From the NCBI GenBank assembly GCA_030044295.1, contig JASHWB010000071.1, positions 1 to 27,237 on the forward strand: DNA of 27,237 nucleotides, read 5' to 3'. This document shows positions 17,094 through 26,142 of the stretch, piece by piece. How positions within the stretch are numbered: position 1 is the first letter of the stretch; each line of letters starts with the position of its first letter. A model generated the notes under the pieces. That model saw only the letters and a program-made list of their open reading frames with translations, was not told the DNA's origin and ran no database searches. The stretch is from Candidatus Acidiferrales bacterium. GTDB taxonomy: Bacteria; Acidobacteriota; Terriglobia; Acidiferrales; UBA7541. A program made the translations under genes and the position numbers.

Positions 17094-20000
17094 CTACGCG
17101 CGAATCGCCGGATTCGGATTGCGCACGCGCGCCAAGTAACTGGTGCGCGGCCGTGTGTTCAGATCTGACATTAAAATATAATCGCGCTGCTGCGCCTTCA
17201 GCTTGGATACGCGGCTGTTCGGATCGTTGATATTCCCGAATACGATCGCGTCCGCCGGGCAAACCTGCTGGCACGCGGTCACAATCTCGCCATCGCGGAC
17301 GGTGCGATCTTCGCGCGTGGCGCGGATTTTCGCTTCCTGAATGCGCTGCACGCAGTACGTGCACTTCTCCATCACTCCGCGGCTGCGGACGGTCACGTCC
17401 GGGTTGCGCACGCCGTAAAGGCTTTTCGTATCCCAATCGGAATAGAGATAAAAATTGAACCGGCGGACTTTCCACGGGCAGTTGTTCGAGCAATACCGCG
17501 TGCCCACGCAACGGTTGTAGGTCATGTCGTTCAGACCTTCGGGCGAGTGCGTCGTGGCTCCGACCGGGCAAACGTATTCGCACGGCGCGTTTTCGCACTG
17601 CATGCACGGCAGCGGTTCGAAATAGGCCTCGGGATTCTCCAGATCGCCGCGGAAATACGTGTCGATGCGGATCCAATGCATGATGCGGCCGCGCATCGTC
17701 TGATCCTTGCCGACCACCGCAATATTATTTTCCGCTTGGCACGCGATCACGCACGCGTTGCAGCCCACGCACCGGTTTAGGTCGATGGACATCGCCCAAG
17801 CGTAGCCATCGTATTTGTAGTTGGGATAGAGCGAGAGATCCCTGTTTTCCGTGGTGTCGTCGTGCTTTGCGAAAGTGGGATTGCTTCGGAATTCGTCAAG
17901 CGTGGCTATCTGCACCAAGTCCCGCTGTTCGACCGCGGCGACGCTTTCCTTATCCGCCTTTTGGCCGTCCAAATCCACGGTGTATTGGTGCTGAACGCAC
18001 GCCAACGGGTAGCTCTTTCCGGTCTTCCCGATCTGCAAACCAGTCGCGAAGTTGGGCGCCGACGAAGTCCGCAGCAGATACGCGTTGAATCCTGTCCCTG
18101 TACCGACGGACCCGGTGCGCAGCCTCCCATATCCCAAGTGGATGGTGACCGAATCATCGGCATGGCCGAAGGTCACGAACACAGGCGCGCTCACCTTCCG
18201 GCCGCCAAGACCCAGTTCCACGTAATCCTGTGTGTTGATGCCCAGTTTCTGCGCCGTATTTGGGCTCACGTACGCGGCGTTGTCCCAGGTAACCCGCGAA
18301 ATTGGCTTGGGAAGCTCCTGCAGCCACGCATTGTTGTTGTACAAGCCGTCGCCAATAGAGGGATCGGGCCTAAACACCACTTCGAGGGCGCCCGCTTCAC
18401 CCGCCGCAGACGCTGGTTGCTTCAGGAAATCGTTCTGCACGGCTGCATTGACAGACGGGAGAGCTGAGCCGGTGACATAGCCCTGATACAGCGTGAGTTC
18501 CCAGAAATCGTCGAATGCTTTCCCTTTTTCCGTGCGCTGGCTCTGCCAGTAGTCTCGCACCAGATCGTGGCTCGAAACTCCGGGCCGCCCGGAAAGGATG
18601 GCGACGATTTCGTGCTCCGAGTGGCTGTCGTAGAGCGGCGCAATCAGCGGCTGCACAACGCCAGCTGTGCCGTCGTAAGCGCGCGTGTCGCTCCAGCTCT
18701 CCAGATAATGCGTGGCTGGAACCTCCCAGTGGCACCACTCGGCCGTCTCGTTGTAATACAGGCCTGAGTACACGCGAAGCTTCGCCTTGATAAGCGCGCT
18801 CAGGAAATCCAAATCGCAGGGCGCATCGTAAACCGGGTTCCCACCGAGAATCAGAAGGAAGTCAACCTTGTTCGCGTTGAGATCGTTGACCAGATCCTCG
18901 ATCGAAGCCATCTGGTCTACTGGTTCGGCTTCAATCGAGTCCGTATAAACGACCGTCTTGCCGGCGTTTCCGAGCGCCGCGTTCATCGCGTGCGCGATGG
19001 CGTGAACGACCGGTGGCTGGGTTTCCCCCGCGATCACCAGGGAAGAACCACGGTGCGCCGTCAGATCATCAGCAACCGCCTTCAACCAATCCGCGGGAAT
19101 GTTCGGCCCGGCTTGGGCCGGCGCGGCAGATACACCCACAGCCGCAGCGAGTTGCCGCGTGAACGCCTCGACATCCGACGAGCGAAGCGGCAGGCGGTGG
19201 TCAGCCATCGCCCCGGTGATTGTGGCCATGCTTTCGACCACGTACAGCCGGTTCAAATTTGACGAAGGACCGTCGGGCAGCGAACGCCGGCTGGCGAAGT
19301 CATGGATGTGACGCACATGGCCGGACCCCGTCTGCAGAAAGTCCGCATCCAGCGAAACAATCACGTCCGCTTGATCGACATGGTACACGGCGTTCACGGG
19401 CCGCCCGAACGCCATCTGCGCACCTGCACGGGCCGAATGAGTCGCAGCCGGTTCATACTGATGCCACTTCGCGCCAGGGAACTGCGCGAGCAAAGCCTTA
19501 AGTTGCGATCCGAGCGTTGGCGATGTGACTGTCGTCGTCAGAATCCGGATGCCAGCGCCGTCTCCGATGTGCCGCCCGCGCACGTTACTCATCGCCGCGA
19601 CAAATTCCGTCCAGCTGCTTAGGTTGCCGTCGAAACGGACCGTCTGGGCGCGGTCCGGGTCATACATGTTCAGGATAGAAGCCTGTTGGAGTGCGTCGGT
19701 GCCGCCCAAACTGCCCGGGTGCCCTGGGTTGCCCTCGATTTTCGTGGGGCGCCCCATGTGGCTCTCGACCAACAAGCCGACCGCGCCGCCAGATTCCGGA
19801 ATCGACGTGGCGTAGAAGAGCGGCACGCCGGGAACGATTTCCTCGGGCGGGCGAACGTACGGAACGATTTTCTCTTGTGGGAGCTTCGTACAGGCGCTCA
19901 ATCCGGCCATGGCCGCGGATGCAGCCATCAACTTCAAAACGTCGCGCCGGTTAATTCCGTCGGAATCCTTGTAGCGCGACGGAAACTCATTTTCCTTGAA

Positions 20001-20156
20001 GTCGCGATGGAGCTTCGTATCGGATAGTTCTTCCAGGCTCTGCCACAGGCGCTTCTTGCCCATTTTCTCCACATTGGCGCGCGCCACGCCCAGGTCAACT
20101 GAATCGTTGGGGAAGCTCTTCGGTTTGGGATCGTCGGTCATTGAATCGCTTTTCAT
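17094..20156 (-). CDS. actB: Alternative complex III subunit ActB (molybdopterin oxidoreductase-like/iron-sulfur fusion)
   Basis: The 1020-residue large subunit. It has a long N-terminal extension, then a Tat-type motif (NRRDVLKLM, Arg70-Arg71) and a lipobox-like LSAC (Cys89). This matches the TAT-variant-translocated molybdopterin oxidoreductase family. Residues about 100-740 are the oxidoreductase-like domain, which in characterised ActB binds no molybdenum cofactor. Residues about 780-1000 are a ferredoxin-like domain with cysteine groups at 796/799/802/806, 851/854/859/863, 883/889/893 and 932/935/962/966, fitting three [4Fe-4S] and one [3Fe-4S] clusters. It sits on the periplasmic face and carries electrons through the complex. 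The ATG overlaps the actA stop by ATGA. Confidence 0.97.
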   Translation of the reverse strand: MKSDSMTDDPKPKSFPNDSVDLGVARANVEKMGKKRLWQSLEELSDTKLHRDFKENEFPSRYKDSDGINRRDVLKLMAASAAMAGLSACTKLPQEKIVPYVRPPEEIVPGVPLFYATSIPESGGAVGLLVESHMGRPTKIEGNPGHPGSLGGTDALQQASILNMYDPDRAQTVRFDGNLSSWTEFVAAMSNVRGRHIGDGAGIRILTTTVTSPTLGSQLKALLAQFPGAKWHQYEPAATHSARAGAQMAFGRPVNAVYHVDQADVIVSLDADFLQTGSGHVRHIHDFASRRSLPDGPSSNLNRLYVVESMATITGAMADHRLPLRSSDVEAFTRQLAAAVGVSAAPAQAGPNIPADWLKAVADDLTAHRGSSLVIAGETQPPVVHAIAHAMNAALGNAGKTVVYTDSIEAEPVDQMASIEDLVNDLNANKVDFLLILGGNPVYDAPCDLDFLSALIKAKLRVYSGLYYNETAEWCHWEVPATHYLESWSDTRAYDGTAGVVQPLIAPLYDSHSEHEIVAILSGRPGVSSHDLVRDYWQSQRTEKGKAFDDFWELTLYQGYVTGSALPSVNAAVQNDFLKQPASAAGEAGALEVVFRPDPSIGDGLYNNNAWLQELPKPISRVTWDNAAYVSPNTAQKLGINTQDYVELGLGGRKVSAPVFVTFGHADDSVTIHLGYGRLRTGSVGTGTGFNAYLLRTSSAPNFATGLQIGKTGKSYPLACVQHQYTVDLDGQKADKESVAAVEQRDLVQIATLDEFRSNPTFAKHDDTTENRDLSLYPNYKYDGYAWAMSIDLNRCVGCNACVIACQAENNIAVVGKDQTMRGRIMHWIRIDTYFRGDLENPEAYFEPLPCMQCENAPCEYVCPVGATTHSPEGLNDMTYNRCVGTRYCSNNCPWKVRRFNFYLYSDWDTKSLYGVRNPDVTVRSRGVMEKCTYCVQRIQEAKIRATREDRTVRDGEIVTACQQVCPADAIVFGNINDPNSRVSKLKAQQRDYILMSDLNTRPRTSYLARVRNPNPAIRA

Positions 20157-20842
20157 CGATGACAGGTCGAACAGTACTGATATGTCTGCAAATCGTATTT
20201 CTTTACCAGCTCCCGCCCCAGCGATGCTTGATCCGTGTATTTCACGCCCTCAAATGTCACCGGCGCTCCGTATGTAGGCTGCTGGTAAAAGGGATTAAAG
20301 ACTTGCGATTCCGGCCGCACGTATTTAGCCGGGTCGCGATGGCATTCCAGGCACCACGACATATAAAGCGTCCCGGTCTTGTAAGTCATCGGCTCGGTCG
20401 CAATCGGACCGTGACAGGTGGTGCAGCCGATTCCCTTCGCTACGTGAATGCTGTGATTGAAGTACACGAATTCCGGCAGCTCGTTGATTTTGTTCCACTG
20501 GAGCGAAACGTTCGTCCGGTAGCTGGCCCTTACCGGCTCCAGCATCTCGGCATTCGTCCAAATCTGCGAGTGGCACGTCATGCACGTCTGTGTTGGCGGC
20601 ACACCCGCGTACCACGATTTCTCGACGTCCACGTGGCAGTAGCGGCAATCGATTCCAAGCTCGCCCGCATGGTGACGATGGCTGAACGGCACGGGCTGCT
20701 GCAAGGTAGCGTGCTCGTTCGTGTACCAAGGAGACAGGGCGATCTCGTACAGAATAAAAGTCAGCACGCCAAGCAGTATGACCGCACCGACGATGCTGAA
20801 TCGGGCGACCATGTTCGAGCTGCGATGAAAAATTTGCGCCAT
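20153..20842 (-). CDS. actA: Alternative complex III subunit ActA, pentaheme cytochrome c
   Basis: A 229-residue protein with one N-terminal membrane anchor (about 13-33) and five CxxCH heme motifs: CRYCH (66-70), CMTCH (87-91), CTTCH (140-144), CLECH (164-168) and CSTCH (224-228). The last motif is only one residue from the C-terminus. Histidines at 55, 57-58, 130 and 133 are candidate distal ligands. It is the multiheme electron-transfer subunit on the periplasmic face. TAAGGA lies four bases before the ATG. The stop overlaps the actB start. In the best known act clusters actA is the first gene; here it follows actC. Confidence 0.96.
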   Translation of the reverse strand: MAQIFHRSSNMVARFSIVGAVILLGVLTFILYEIALSPWYTNEHATLQQPVPFSHRHHAGELGIDCRYCHVDVEKSWYAGVPPTQTCMTCHSQIWTNAEMLEPVRASYRTNVSLQWNKINELPEFVYFNHSIHVAKGIGCTTCHGPIATEPMTYKTGTLYMSWCLECHRDPAKYVRPESQVFNPFYQQPTYGAPVTFEGVKYTDQASLGRELVKKYDLQTYQYCSTCHR

Positions 20843-20927
20843 CAGTCCTTAGTAGACCTTCCGGAAACTAGCTCTATTCCACACCGAAACTTCTCGCTCC
20901 GCATGCTCGCCAGATGCAATCGGCACA

Positions 20928-22364
20928 TCACGCTTCCGGCGGAACCGGATACAGAGAACTATGCGGCCCCGTTTCGCTTGTCTCATGCACCAGCGTGCGC
21001 ATTTCCACGATGGAAATCATGGGCAGGAAGCGAATGAACAGATAGAACAACAAGAAGAACATACCGATAGTTCCCGCGAACGTGGCCCAATCCCATTTGG
21101 TCGGGAAAAACATGAACCACTTCGAAGGCTCGTATTCGTGGTGCAGGCTGACCACGATAATGACGAATCGTTCGAGCCACATACCGATGTTAATGATCAG
21201 CGAGACCACAAAAAGCGTCAGCTCGTGCCGCCGCGCCTTTCGCCACCACAAGAGTTGTGGCAGCACAAGGTTGAACGTAATCAACGTCCAGAAAACGAAC
21301 GCATATTGCCCGGTCATGCGCTCCACAAATTGCGCCCGCTCGTACTGATTGGCGCTGTAGAACGCCATGAACATTTCCATTACGTAGCTATAGGCCACGA
21401 TAATGCCGGTCGCCAGCATGACTTTCGCCATGATGTCCAGGTGCCGCTCGGTCACCATGTTCTGCAAGTGGTAGTACTTCCGCAGCGGAATCGCCAGCGT
21501 CAACACCATCGCGAATCCGGAATAAATGGCGCCTGCAACGAAGTAAGGCGGGAAAATCGTGCTATGCCAGCCCGGCACAATAGCAATTGTGAAGTCGAAG
21601 CTCACCACGGTGTGAACGGAAACTACCAGTGGCGTGGCAAGACCCGCGAGCAATATGCAAGCGAATTCGTAACGCGCCCAGTGGGCGGCCGATCCCCGCC
21701 AACCCATGGAAAAAATGCCGTAAGCAATTTTCTTGATGCGGCCGGTCGCACGGTCACGCAGCGTCGCCAAATCCGGTATCAAGCCGACGAACCAGAACAA
21801 CAACGACACGGTGAAGTACGTCGAAACCGCGAATACGTCCCAAACCAGCGGGCTGCGGAACTGCGGCCACAGCCACATCGGATTCGGGTAGGGCAAAAGG
21901 TAGTAGAACAGCCATGGCCGGCCCATGTGCAACAGCGGGAACATACCCGCGCACATAACGGCGAAAATCGTCATCGCTTCCGCGAAACGGTTGATCGATG
22001 TGCGCCATTTCTGGTGCAACAGCAGAAGGAACGCGGAAATCAGCGTGCCAGCGTGGCCGATTCCGATCCACCAAACGAAGTTGGTGATCGCGAAGCCCCA
22101 GGCCACTGGAATATTGATGCCCCAAATGCCGACGCCCTTGATGGCCAGCAGCGTAATGACCGTATTCAAGAGCATCAACAAACAGAAGGAGATGAACGCG
22201 CCAAAAATCCAGCCAGGAGTGGTATTGCCCTTGCCGATGACGATGGAGCTGATCTTCTCGGTGACGCTGCCCAGCGTCTGGCCCGGGGCAAGAATAGGAT
22301 CGGACCCGTGTAACGGGTCGGGCCTAACTGCTATGCCTGATTTTCGAGAACCTTCAGAAGCCAC
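20928..22364 (-). CDS. actC: Alternative complex III subunit ActC (NrfD/PsrC family)
   Basis: A 478-residue membrane protein with about ten helices, the NrfD/PolysulfideReductase-type subunit proposed to hold the menaquinol site. Typical stretches are the N-terminal GNTTPGWIFGAFISFCLLMLLNTVITLLA, TNFVWWIGIGHAGTLISAFLLLL, and GWRGSAAHWARYEFACILLAGLATPLVVSVHTVVSFDF near residue 230. The start is a GTG with GGGA eight bases upstream. It is the first gene of the operon: upstream lies a 353-base gap and a divergent protease gene. The 85-base gap before actA contains no gene. Function in the complex is inferred from family knowledge. Confidence 0.96.
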   Translation of the reverse strand: MASEGSRKSGIAVRPDPLHGSDPILAPGQTLGSVTEKISSIVIGKGNTTPGWIFGAFISFCLLMLLNTVITLLAIKGVGIWGINIPVAWGFAITNFVWWIGIGHAGTLISAFLLLLHQKWRTSINRFAEAMTIFAVMCAGMFPLLHMGRPWLFYYLLPYPNPMWLWPQFRSPLVWDVFAVSTYFTVSLLFWFVGLIPDLATLRDRATGRIKKIAYGIFSMGWRGSAAHWARYEFACILLAGLATPLVVSVHTVVSFDFTIAIVPGWHSTIFPPYFVAGAIYSGFAMVLTLAIPLRKYYHLQNMVTERHLDIMAKVMLATGIIVAYSYVMEMFMAFYSANQYERAQFVERMTGQYAFVFWTLITFNLVLPQLLWWRKARRHELTLFVVSLIINIGMWLERFVIIVVSLHHEYEPSKWFMFFPTKWDWATFAGTIGMFFLLFYLFIRFLPMISIVEMRTLVHETSETGPHSSLYPVPPEA

Positions 22365-22717
22365 GTACTTTTCCCGGTCCTATCTGGCGGATGCCTGCCC
22401 CTTTTCGGAGGGAGTGAAAGCTGGCCCAGAATCCCCCACAACCGCTCTCACCCCGCACGTCGCAATCCGTGTCTCGCCTCTTCGCGTTGGCAAAAACTCG
22501 AATGCCCGCGTGAAGCTTGTCTTTGCGACGCAACGACATGCTCATGTGAGCGGTTGCACAAAATCGACGCGCTAGAATATGACAACGCTCTCTTGTACGC
22601 AAGTTGAAATCGATAAATTTTTCTGGCGAATGTTTTCCTCGCGGGTGCTGTGCTGTTTTGGGCATTCGCGCCACATGTAGCAGGTTTTCGAAAACGCGCT
22701 GTTGTTAACATTAAAGG
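22365..22717. other. Intergenic leader region between the act operon and a divergent protease gene
   Basis: A 353-base non-coding region, relatively AT-rich in its right half. It must drive the twelve-gene respiratory operon to the left and the protease gene to the right. The best promoter candidate for the operon is at 22574-22602, which would give a transcribed leader of about 200 bases before the actC start. I saw no recognisable riboswitch, tRNA or strong terminator hairpin in it. Confidence 0.5.
22574..22602 (-). promoter_or_regulatory. Candidate sigma70 promoter of the act-cox operon
   Basis: On the minus strand TTGCGT (22597-22602) and TATTCT (22574-22579) are separated by exactly 17 bases. 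The -35 keeps the TTG core and the -10 matches four of six consensus bases. It lies in the AT-rich part of the gap and points to actC. Start of transcription would fall near 22567. Supported only by motif and spacing. Confidence 0.35.
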
Positions 22718-24151
22718 ATGCGGCTCGTCCCATGCATTGCGGCCGTGTTCGCACTGGTTGTGTCCTCGTGTGTTTCGGCCGATGTGATCGTTCTCAAAAA
22801 TGGCAACCGCATTGTGGGCATGAACGCCACCGCGGATGGCGATCGCGTAACCTATCAAACTTCCGCGGGGCAGCTTTCCATCCCCAAGGCCATCGTCGCA
22901 CGCATCGAGCACGACGATTTCTCGTTTTCATCGGCTGATGGCGCAGGGATTGCCCCACCGGTCTCCGCGCCGCAGATCGAGCCGGCGACGGGGTATGAAG
23001 CAATCGCACAAAAAACAATCCACGATGGCGGCGTGGACTACGCCTATATCGAAAGCCTGGAATCCGAAGCGCGTACCGGAGCGCCCGGCGCCACCAACAA
23101 AGTTGCCGCCGCGTGCTACGCCGCGGCTCAGTTTTTCTTGGCGAAGGGCGATTCGGCGTCGGCGATTCAGCAGTACCGGCAGGGGCTGGAATTCGCGCCA
23201 CATAATTTCGGCTTGCTCATGAATCTCGCCGTGCTCTATCTGCGCGAGAGCCAGTTCACCGAGGCGCTCAACCCTCTGCAGCAAGCGCGCGAAATCGCTC
23301 CCGATTCAGCCGACGTGTACAAATTGATGGGCTGGGCCTATTACGGCGCCGACAAAACCGCAGAAGCGATCGATGCATGGAAACAGGCGATAAAGCTTCG
23401 CCCCGATCCGGACGTCATCGAAGCGCTCAAAAAAGCCGAGCGCGACCAGGCGCTGGAATCCAGCTATCGTGAAGGTGAGACCGCGCACTTCGACTTAAAA
23501 TACTACGGCGGAGCGGCGCCGGAATTGGCGCGCGGCATTCTGGGCGCGCTCGAAAACGACTATAACGACCTCCAGTCGCAACTGGACTACACGCCCCCGG
23601 AACAAATCGCCGTGATTCTCTACACCGGGCAGGCCTTCGCCGATATCACGCGAGCTCCTTCCTGGGTCGGCGCGCTCAATGACGGACGCATTCGCATTCC
23701 CGTGGAGGGCTTGACGTCTGTCACTCCCGAATTGGCGCGCGAATTGAAACACGAACTCACCCACAGCTTCGTTGGCCAGAAAACCCACTATCGAGCCCCT
23801 ACTTGGCTACAGGAAGGAATGGCACAGTGGATGGAGGGCCGCCGCAGCAGTTCCGATGCTGCGTATTTAGTGGATGCGGCAGGGAGAGGCGCTCTTCCGT
23901 CGCTCGCGGCCCTCGATGGTTCTTGGATTGGGTTTACCGGCGACAACGCTTCCGTCGCATATGCCTGGTCGCTCGCCGTGATCGAATCGATCATCGCCCG
24001 AGGCGGCCTGGGTGACATCAACCGTCTGCTGGACGCGATGGCGAGCGCGCCCTCACCGCAAGTCGCTGTCCTGCAGGCACTGAACATGAGCTACGACGAA
24101 TTGCAGCAGCAAGCAGTCGATTACCTGAACCACGCCTACCTGAACAACTAG
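22718..24151 (+). CDS. Secreted TPR protein with peptidase MA-like metalloprotease domain
   Basis: A 477-residue exported protein. A signal peptide (about 1-21, SSCVSA then DVIVLKNG) is followed by a small beta domain (VIVLKNGNRIVGMNATADGDRVTYQTSAGQLSIPKAIVARIE). Tetratricopeptide repeats follow at about 125-235, including LLMNLAVLYLRESQFTEALNPLQQAREIAPDS. The C-terminal part carries a gluzincin zinc site H345-E-L-T-H349 and Glu366 in WLQEGMAQW, the pattern of peptidase MA family proteins. Zinc and catalytic residues look intact. AAAGG abuts the ATG directly, too close for a normal ribosome site, so the true start or a leaderless message is open. Substrate and role unknown. It is divergent from the act operon and may not be related to it. 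Confidence 0.85.
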   Translation: MRLVPCIAAVFALVVSSCVSADVIVLKNGNRIVGMNATADGDRVTYQTSAGQLSIPKAIVARIEHDDFSFSSADGAGIAPPVSAPQIEPATGYEAIAQKTIHDGGVDYAYIESLESEARTGAPGATNKVAAACYAAAQFFLAKGDSASAIQQYRQGLEFAPHNFGLLMNLAVLYLRESQFTEALNPLQQAREIAPDSADVYKLMGWAYYGADKTAEAIDAWKQAIKLRPDPDVIEALKKAERDQALESSYREGETAHFDLKYYGGAAPELARGILGALENDYNDLQSQLDYTPPEQIAVILYTGQAFADITRAPSWVGALNDGRIRIPVEGLTSVTPELARELKHELTHSFVGQKTHYRAPTWLQEGMAQWMEGRRSSSDAAYLVDAAGRGALPSLAALDGSWIGFTGDNASVAYAWSLAVIESIIARGGLGDINRLLDAMASAPSPQVAVLQALNMSYDELQQQAVDYLNHAYLNN

Positions 24152-24252
24152 GAGCAGAAATAGGGCCAGCCAGTGCATATTTGCCCGTATTGGCGGGGCG
24201 GCAAGACCGCTGAATGCTTTCAATTCAAAGGAATGAGATCGTTCATATTGAA

Positions 24253-24269
24253 AGGAGTCTGAGGCTCCT
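24253..24269. terminator. Hairpin between convergent protease and M20 genes
   Basis: AGGAGT-CTGAG-GCTCCT forms a 6-bp stem (one T-G wobble) with a 5-base loop, between the stops of two convergent genes. It has no run of T on either strand, so it is only a possible bidirectional terminator. The rest of the 137-base gap shows no gene. Confidence 0.25.
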
Positions 24270-24288
24270 AAATCGCCCACCCTCGCGA

Positions 24289-25488
24289 TCAAAGGGTCGC
24301 TAGCAGGCCGGCGAGCAGAGCCGCTCGTTCCGGCAGCGACCGCAGCAGCAGGTATTCTCGCGGGCTGTGCGCGCCATCGCCTACGACGCCCAGTCCGTCG
24401 AGCGTTGGCACGCCTAACGCCGCGGTAAAGTTGCCGTCGGAAACTCCGCCGACCCAGGCCTCGTCGAGCGGCAAGCCCATTTCGCCCATGATCGCTTTCG
24501 CTCGTGCGAACAGCTTTTCCACGGCAGGAGTTCGCTCCATGGGTGGCCGGTTCACTCCTCCGCTTACTTCAATCCGCGCACCCGGCACGATCGGCCGCAA
24601 GGCGCGCAGCGCTCGGTTGATTCTCGGTACGTCGGCGGTATGCGCGTGGCGAATGTCGATCTTCGCTCGCGCATGTTCGGGAATGACGTTCGAGACCGTT
24701 CCTCCGGCCGCGACCGTTGCTTGCACCGTGATGCCGCGCCGTCGGTCGTTCATCTTCATCAATTCCACGATCTGCAGCGCCAGCTCGTGCACAGCGTTGA
24801 TGCCCGCACCGGGAAGATGCGGAGCGATGCCCGCGTGTCCTGACCGGCCGGTCACTACGATCTCAGCCGAACCGGCGCCCTTGCGTGCCGTTTTCAGACG
24901 CCCTTCGCTTCCCGCAGCGGGTTCCAGCACGAGCGCGGTTTCGCTTCGCAGCGCCTCGCGCTCGATATCGCGGCGCGACGTCTTGCTGCCGGTCTCTTCG
25001 TCCGAATTCCAAAAGAAAACCAACCGCTTCGCTGGGATCACTCCAGCCGCTCTCAGCGCATCAACGGCAAAGAGCGCGATCACCAAGCCGCCTTTCATGT
25101 CGAACGTGCCGGGACCCCACGCACGGCCGTCGGAAACCCGAAACGGCGTCAACGCGTGCGTTCCCATCGGATAGACAGTATCGAGATGCCCCACGATCAA
25201 GATTTGCTTCCGCGGCCTTCGCTCGCCGAACCATATCTCCGCGCGCAGGTGGTTTCCGTATTCCGCCTGCCGCACGACGCGCACGTTCGCTCCGCGCCGC
25301 TTCCACTCCCGCGCCACGATCCGCCCGAATCGATCCACAGCGGCTTTGTTGTGGCTCGGCGATTCGCAGCGGACGAATTCGCCCAGCAGCCGCGTCATTC
25401 CCGGCTCGCGCTTTCGCAGCACGCGCAGCAGAACCTTGGCGGATAGTCGGCCGGCGCTTTCGTAATTTCGGTTTGGCCCGTTTTTCAT
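24289..25488 (-). CDS. M20 family metallopeptidase (carboxypeptidase G2/ArgE/DapE type)
   Basis: Counting from the ATG at 25488 the protein has 399 residues, with a catalytic domain interrupted by a dimerisation domain, as in glutamate carboxypeptidases. Metal and catalytic residues are visible: His101 and Asp103 (VGHLDTVYP), bridging Asp130 (GTFDMKGG), Glu164/Glu165 (NSDEETGS), Glu189 (LVLEPAAG) and His374 (GDGAHSPREY). The dimerisation part contains VTGRSGHAGIAPHLPGAGINAVHELA. It probably removes an N-acyl or C-terminal amino acid in a di-zinc reaction. No secretion signal is evident; the first 30 residues are basic. A TTG at 25524 would add 12 residues but is less likely. Substrate is not predictable from the sequence. 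Confidence 0.92.
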   Translation of the reverse strand: MKNGPNRNYESAGRLSAKVLLRVLRKREPGMTRLLGEFVRCESPSHNKAAVDRFGRIVAREWKRRGANVRVVRQAEYGNHLRAEIWFGERRPRKQILIVGHLDTVYPMGTHALTPFRVSDGRAWGPGTFDMKGGLVIALFAVDALRAAGVIPAKRLVFFWNSDEETGSKTSRRDIEREALRSETALVLEPAAGSEGRLKTARKGAGSAEIVVTGRSGHAGIAPHLPGAGINAVHELALQIVELMKMNDRRRGITVQATVAAGGTVSNVIPEHARAKIDIRHAHTADVPRINRALRALRPIVPGARIEVSGGVNRPPMERTPAVEKLFARAKAIMGEMGLPLDEAWVGGVSDGNFTAALGVPTLDGLGVVGDGAHSPREYLLLRSLPERAALLAGLLATL

Positions 25489-25584
25489 ACGGTCGAGCCT
25501 ATGCACATCCTCGGCGCATTGCAAGCGGCCGCGCCCGGCAATCCCCGAAATCGCGCGCCGCTAGCAACAGCGCCTCGGCATGGT

Positions 25585-25613
25585 TTGCCCACCCATCCGC
25601 GATTTCGTATAGA
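25585..25613 (+). promoter_or_regulatory. Candidate sigma70 promoter of fabZ-lpxA-lpxI
   Basis: TTGCCC (25585-25590) and TATAGA (25608-25613, part of TATAGAAT) are separated by exactly 17 bases, each matching four of six consensus positions. The site lies in the 174-base divergent gap and would give a leader of about 40 bases before the fabZ ATG. Confidence 0.45.
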
Positions 25614-25662
25614 ATTGTTCGACTCCCCAGAGGCGAAATAACACGCTGGACCGAGGTCACAC

Positions 25663-26142
25663 ATGCTCCTCGATGTAAACGACATTCAGAAGATCCTTCC
25701 GCACCGGTATCCGTTTCTGCTCATCGACGGCATCGAAGAAATGGAACGCTGGAAGCGCATCGTGGGAATTAAGAACGTCACCATTAATGAAAGCTACTTT
25801 CAGGGCCATTTTCCGGGAAAGCCGATCATGCCGGGCGTGCTGATCATCGAGTCCATGGCGCAAACGGGCGGCCTGCTGCTGCTCCAGGAAGTTCCGGATC
25901 GCGAGAAGAAGCTTCTGTATTTCGTAGCCATCGATAACGCCCGGTTTCGCCGTCCCGTGGTTCCCGGCGATCAATTGCGGCTGGAAATGAACGTCCTGGC
26001 ATGGAGGAACGGCTTCTGCAAACTCGAAGGCCGCGCCACCGTGCAGGGCGAAGTGGCTGCCGAAGCCACGCTGATGTGCAAGATGGTTGACCTGGAGACA
26101 GAGCAAGCGCCCGCCGCGGAGCCCGTAGGGAAGGCTCGATGA
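25663..26142 (+). CDS. fabZ: 3-hydroxyacyl-ACP dehydratase FabZ
   Basis: A 159-residue hot-dog fold enzyme that dehydrates 3-hydroxyacyl-ACP in fatty acid synthesis. It shares the 3-hydroxyacyl-ACP pool with lipid A synthesis, so fabZ often sits with lpx genes. The catalytic pair is His49 (FQGHFPGKPIMPG) and Glu63 (GVLIIESMAQTGG), spaced 14 apart as in E. coli FabZ. The N-terminal PHRYPFLLID motif is intact. The last 15 or so residues (about EQAPAAEPVGKAR) are an extra tail. GAGG lies six bases before the ATG. Its stop overlaps the lpxA start by ATGA. lpxD, often upstream, is not here; the gene before it is a divergent peptidase. Confidence 0.97.
   Translation: MLLDVNDIQKILPHRYPFLLIDGIEEMERWKRIVGIKNVTINESYFQGHFPGKPIMPGVLIIESMAQTGGLLLLQEVPDREKKLLYFVAIDNARFRRPVVPGDQLRLEMNVLAWRNGFCKLEGRATVQGEVAAEATLMCKMVDLETEQAPAAEPVGKAR

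Noticed and set aside
20961..22313. 450-residue open frame on the + strand over actC
   Set aside because: It is the antisense of a clear membrane protein, is full of Arg/His/Gln typical of antisense GC-rich frames, and has no recognisable domain.
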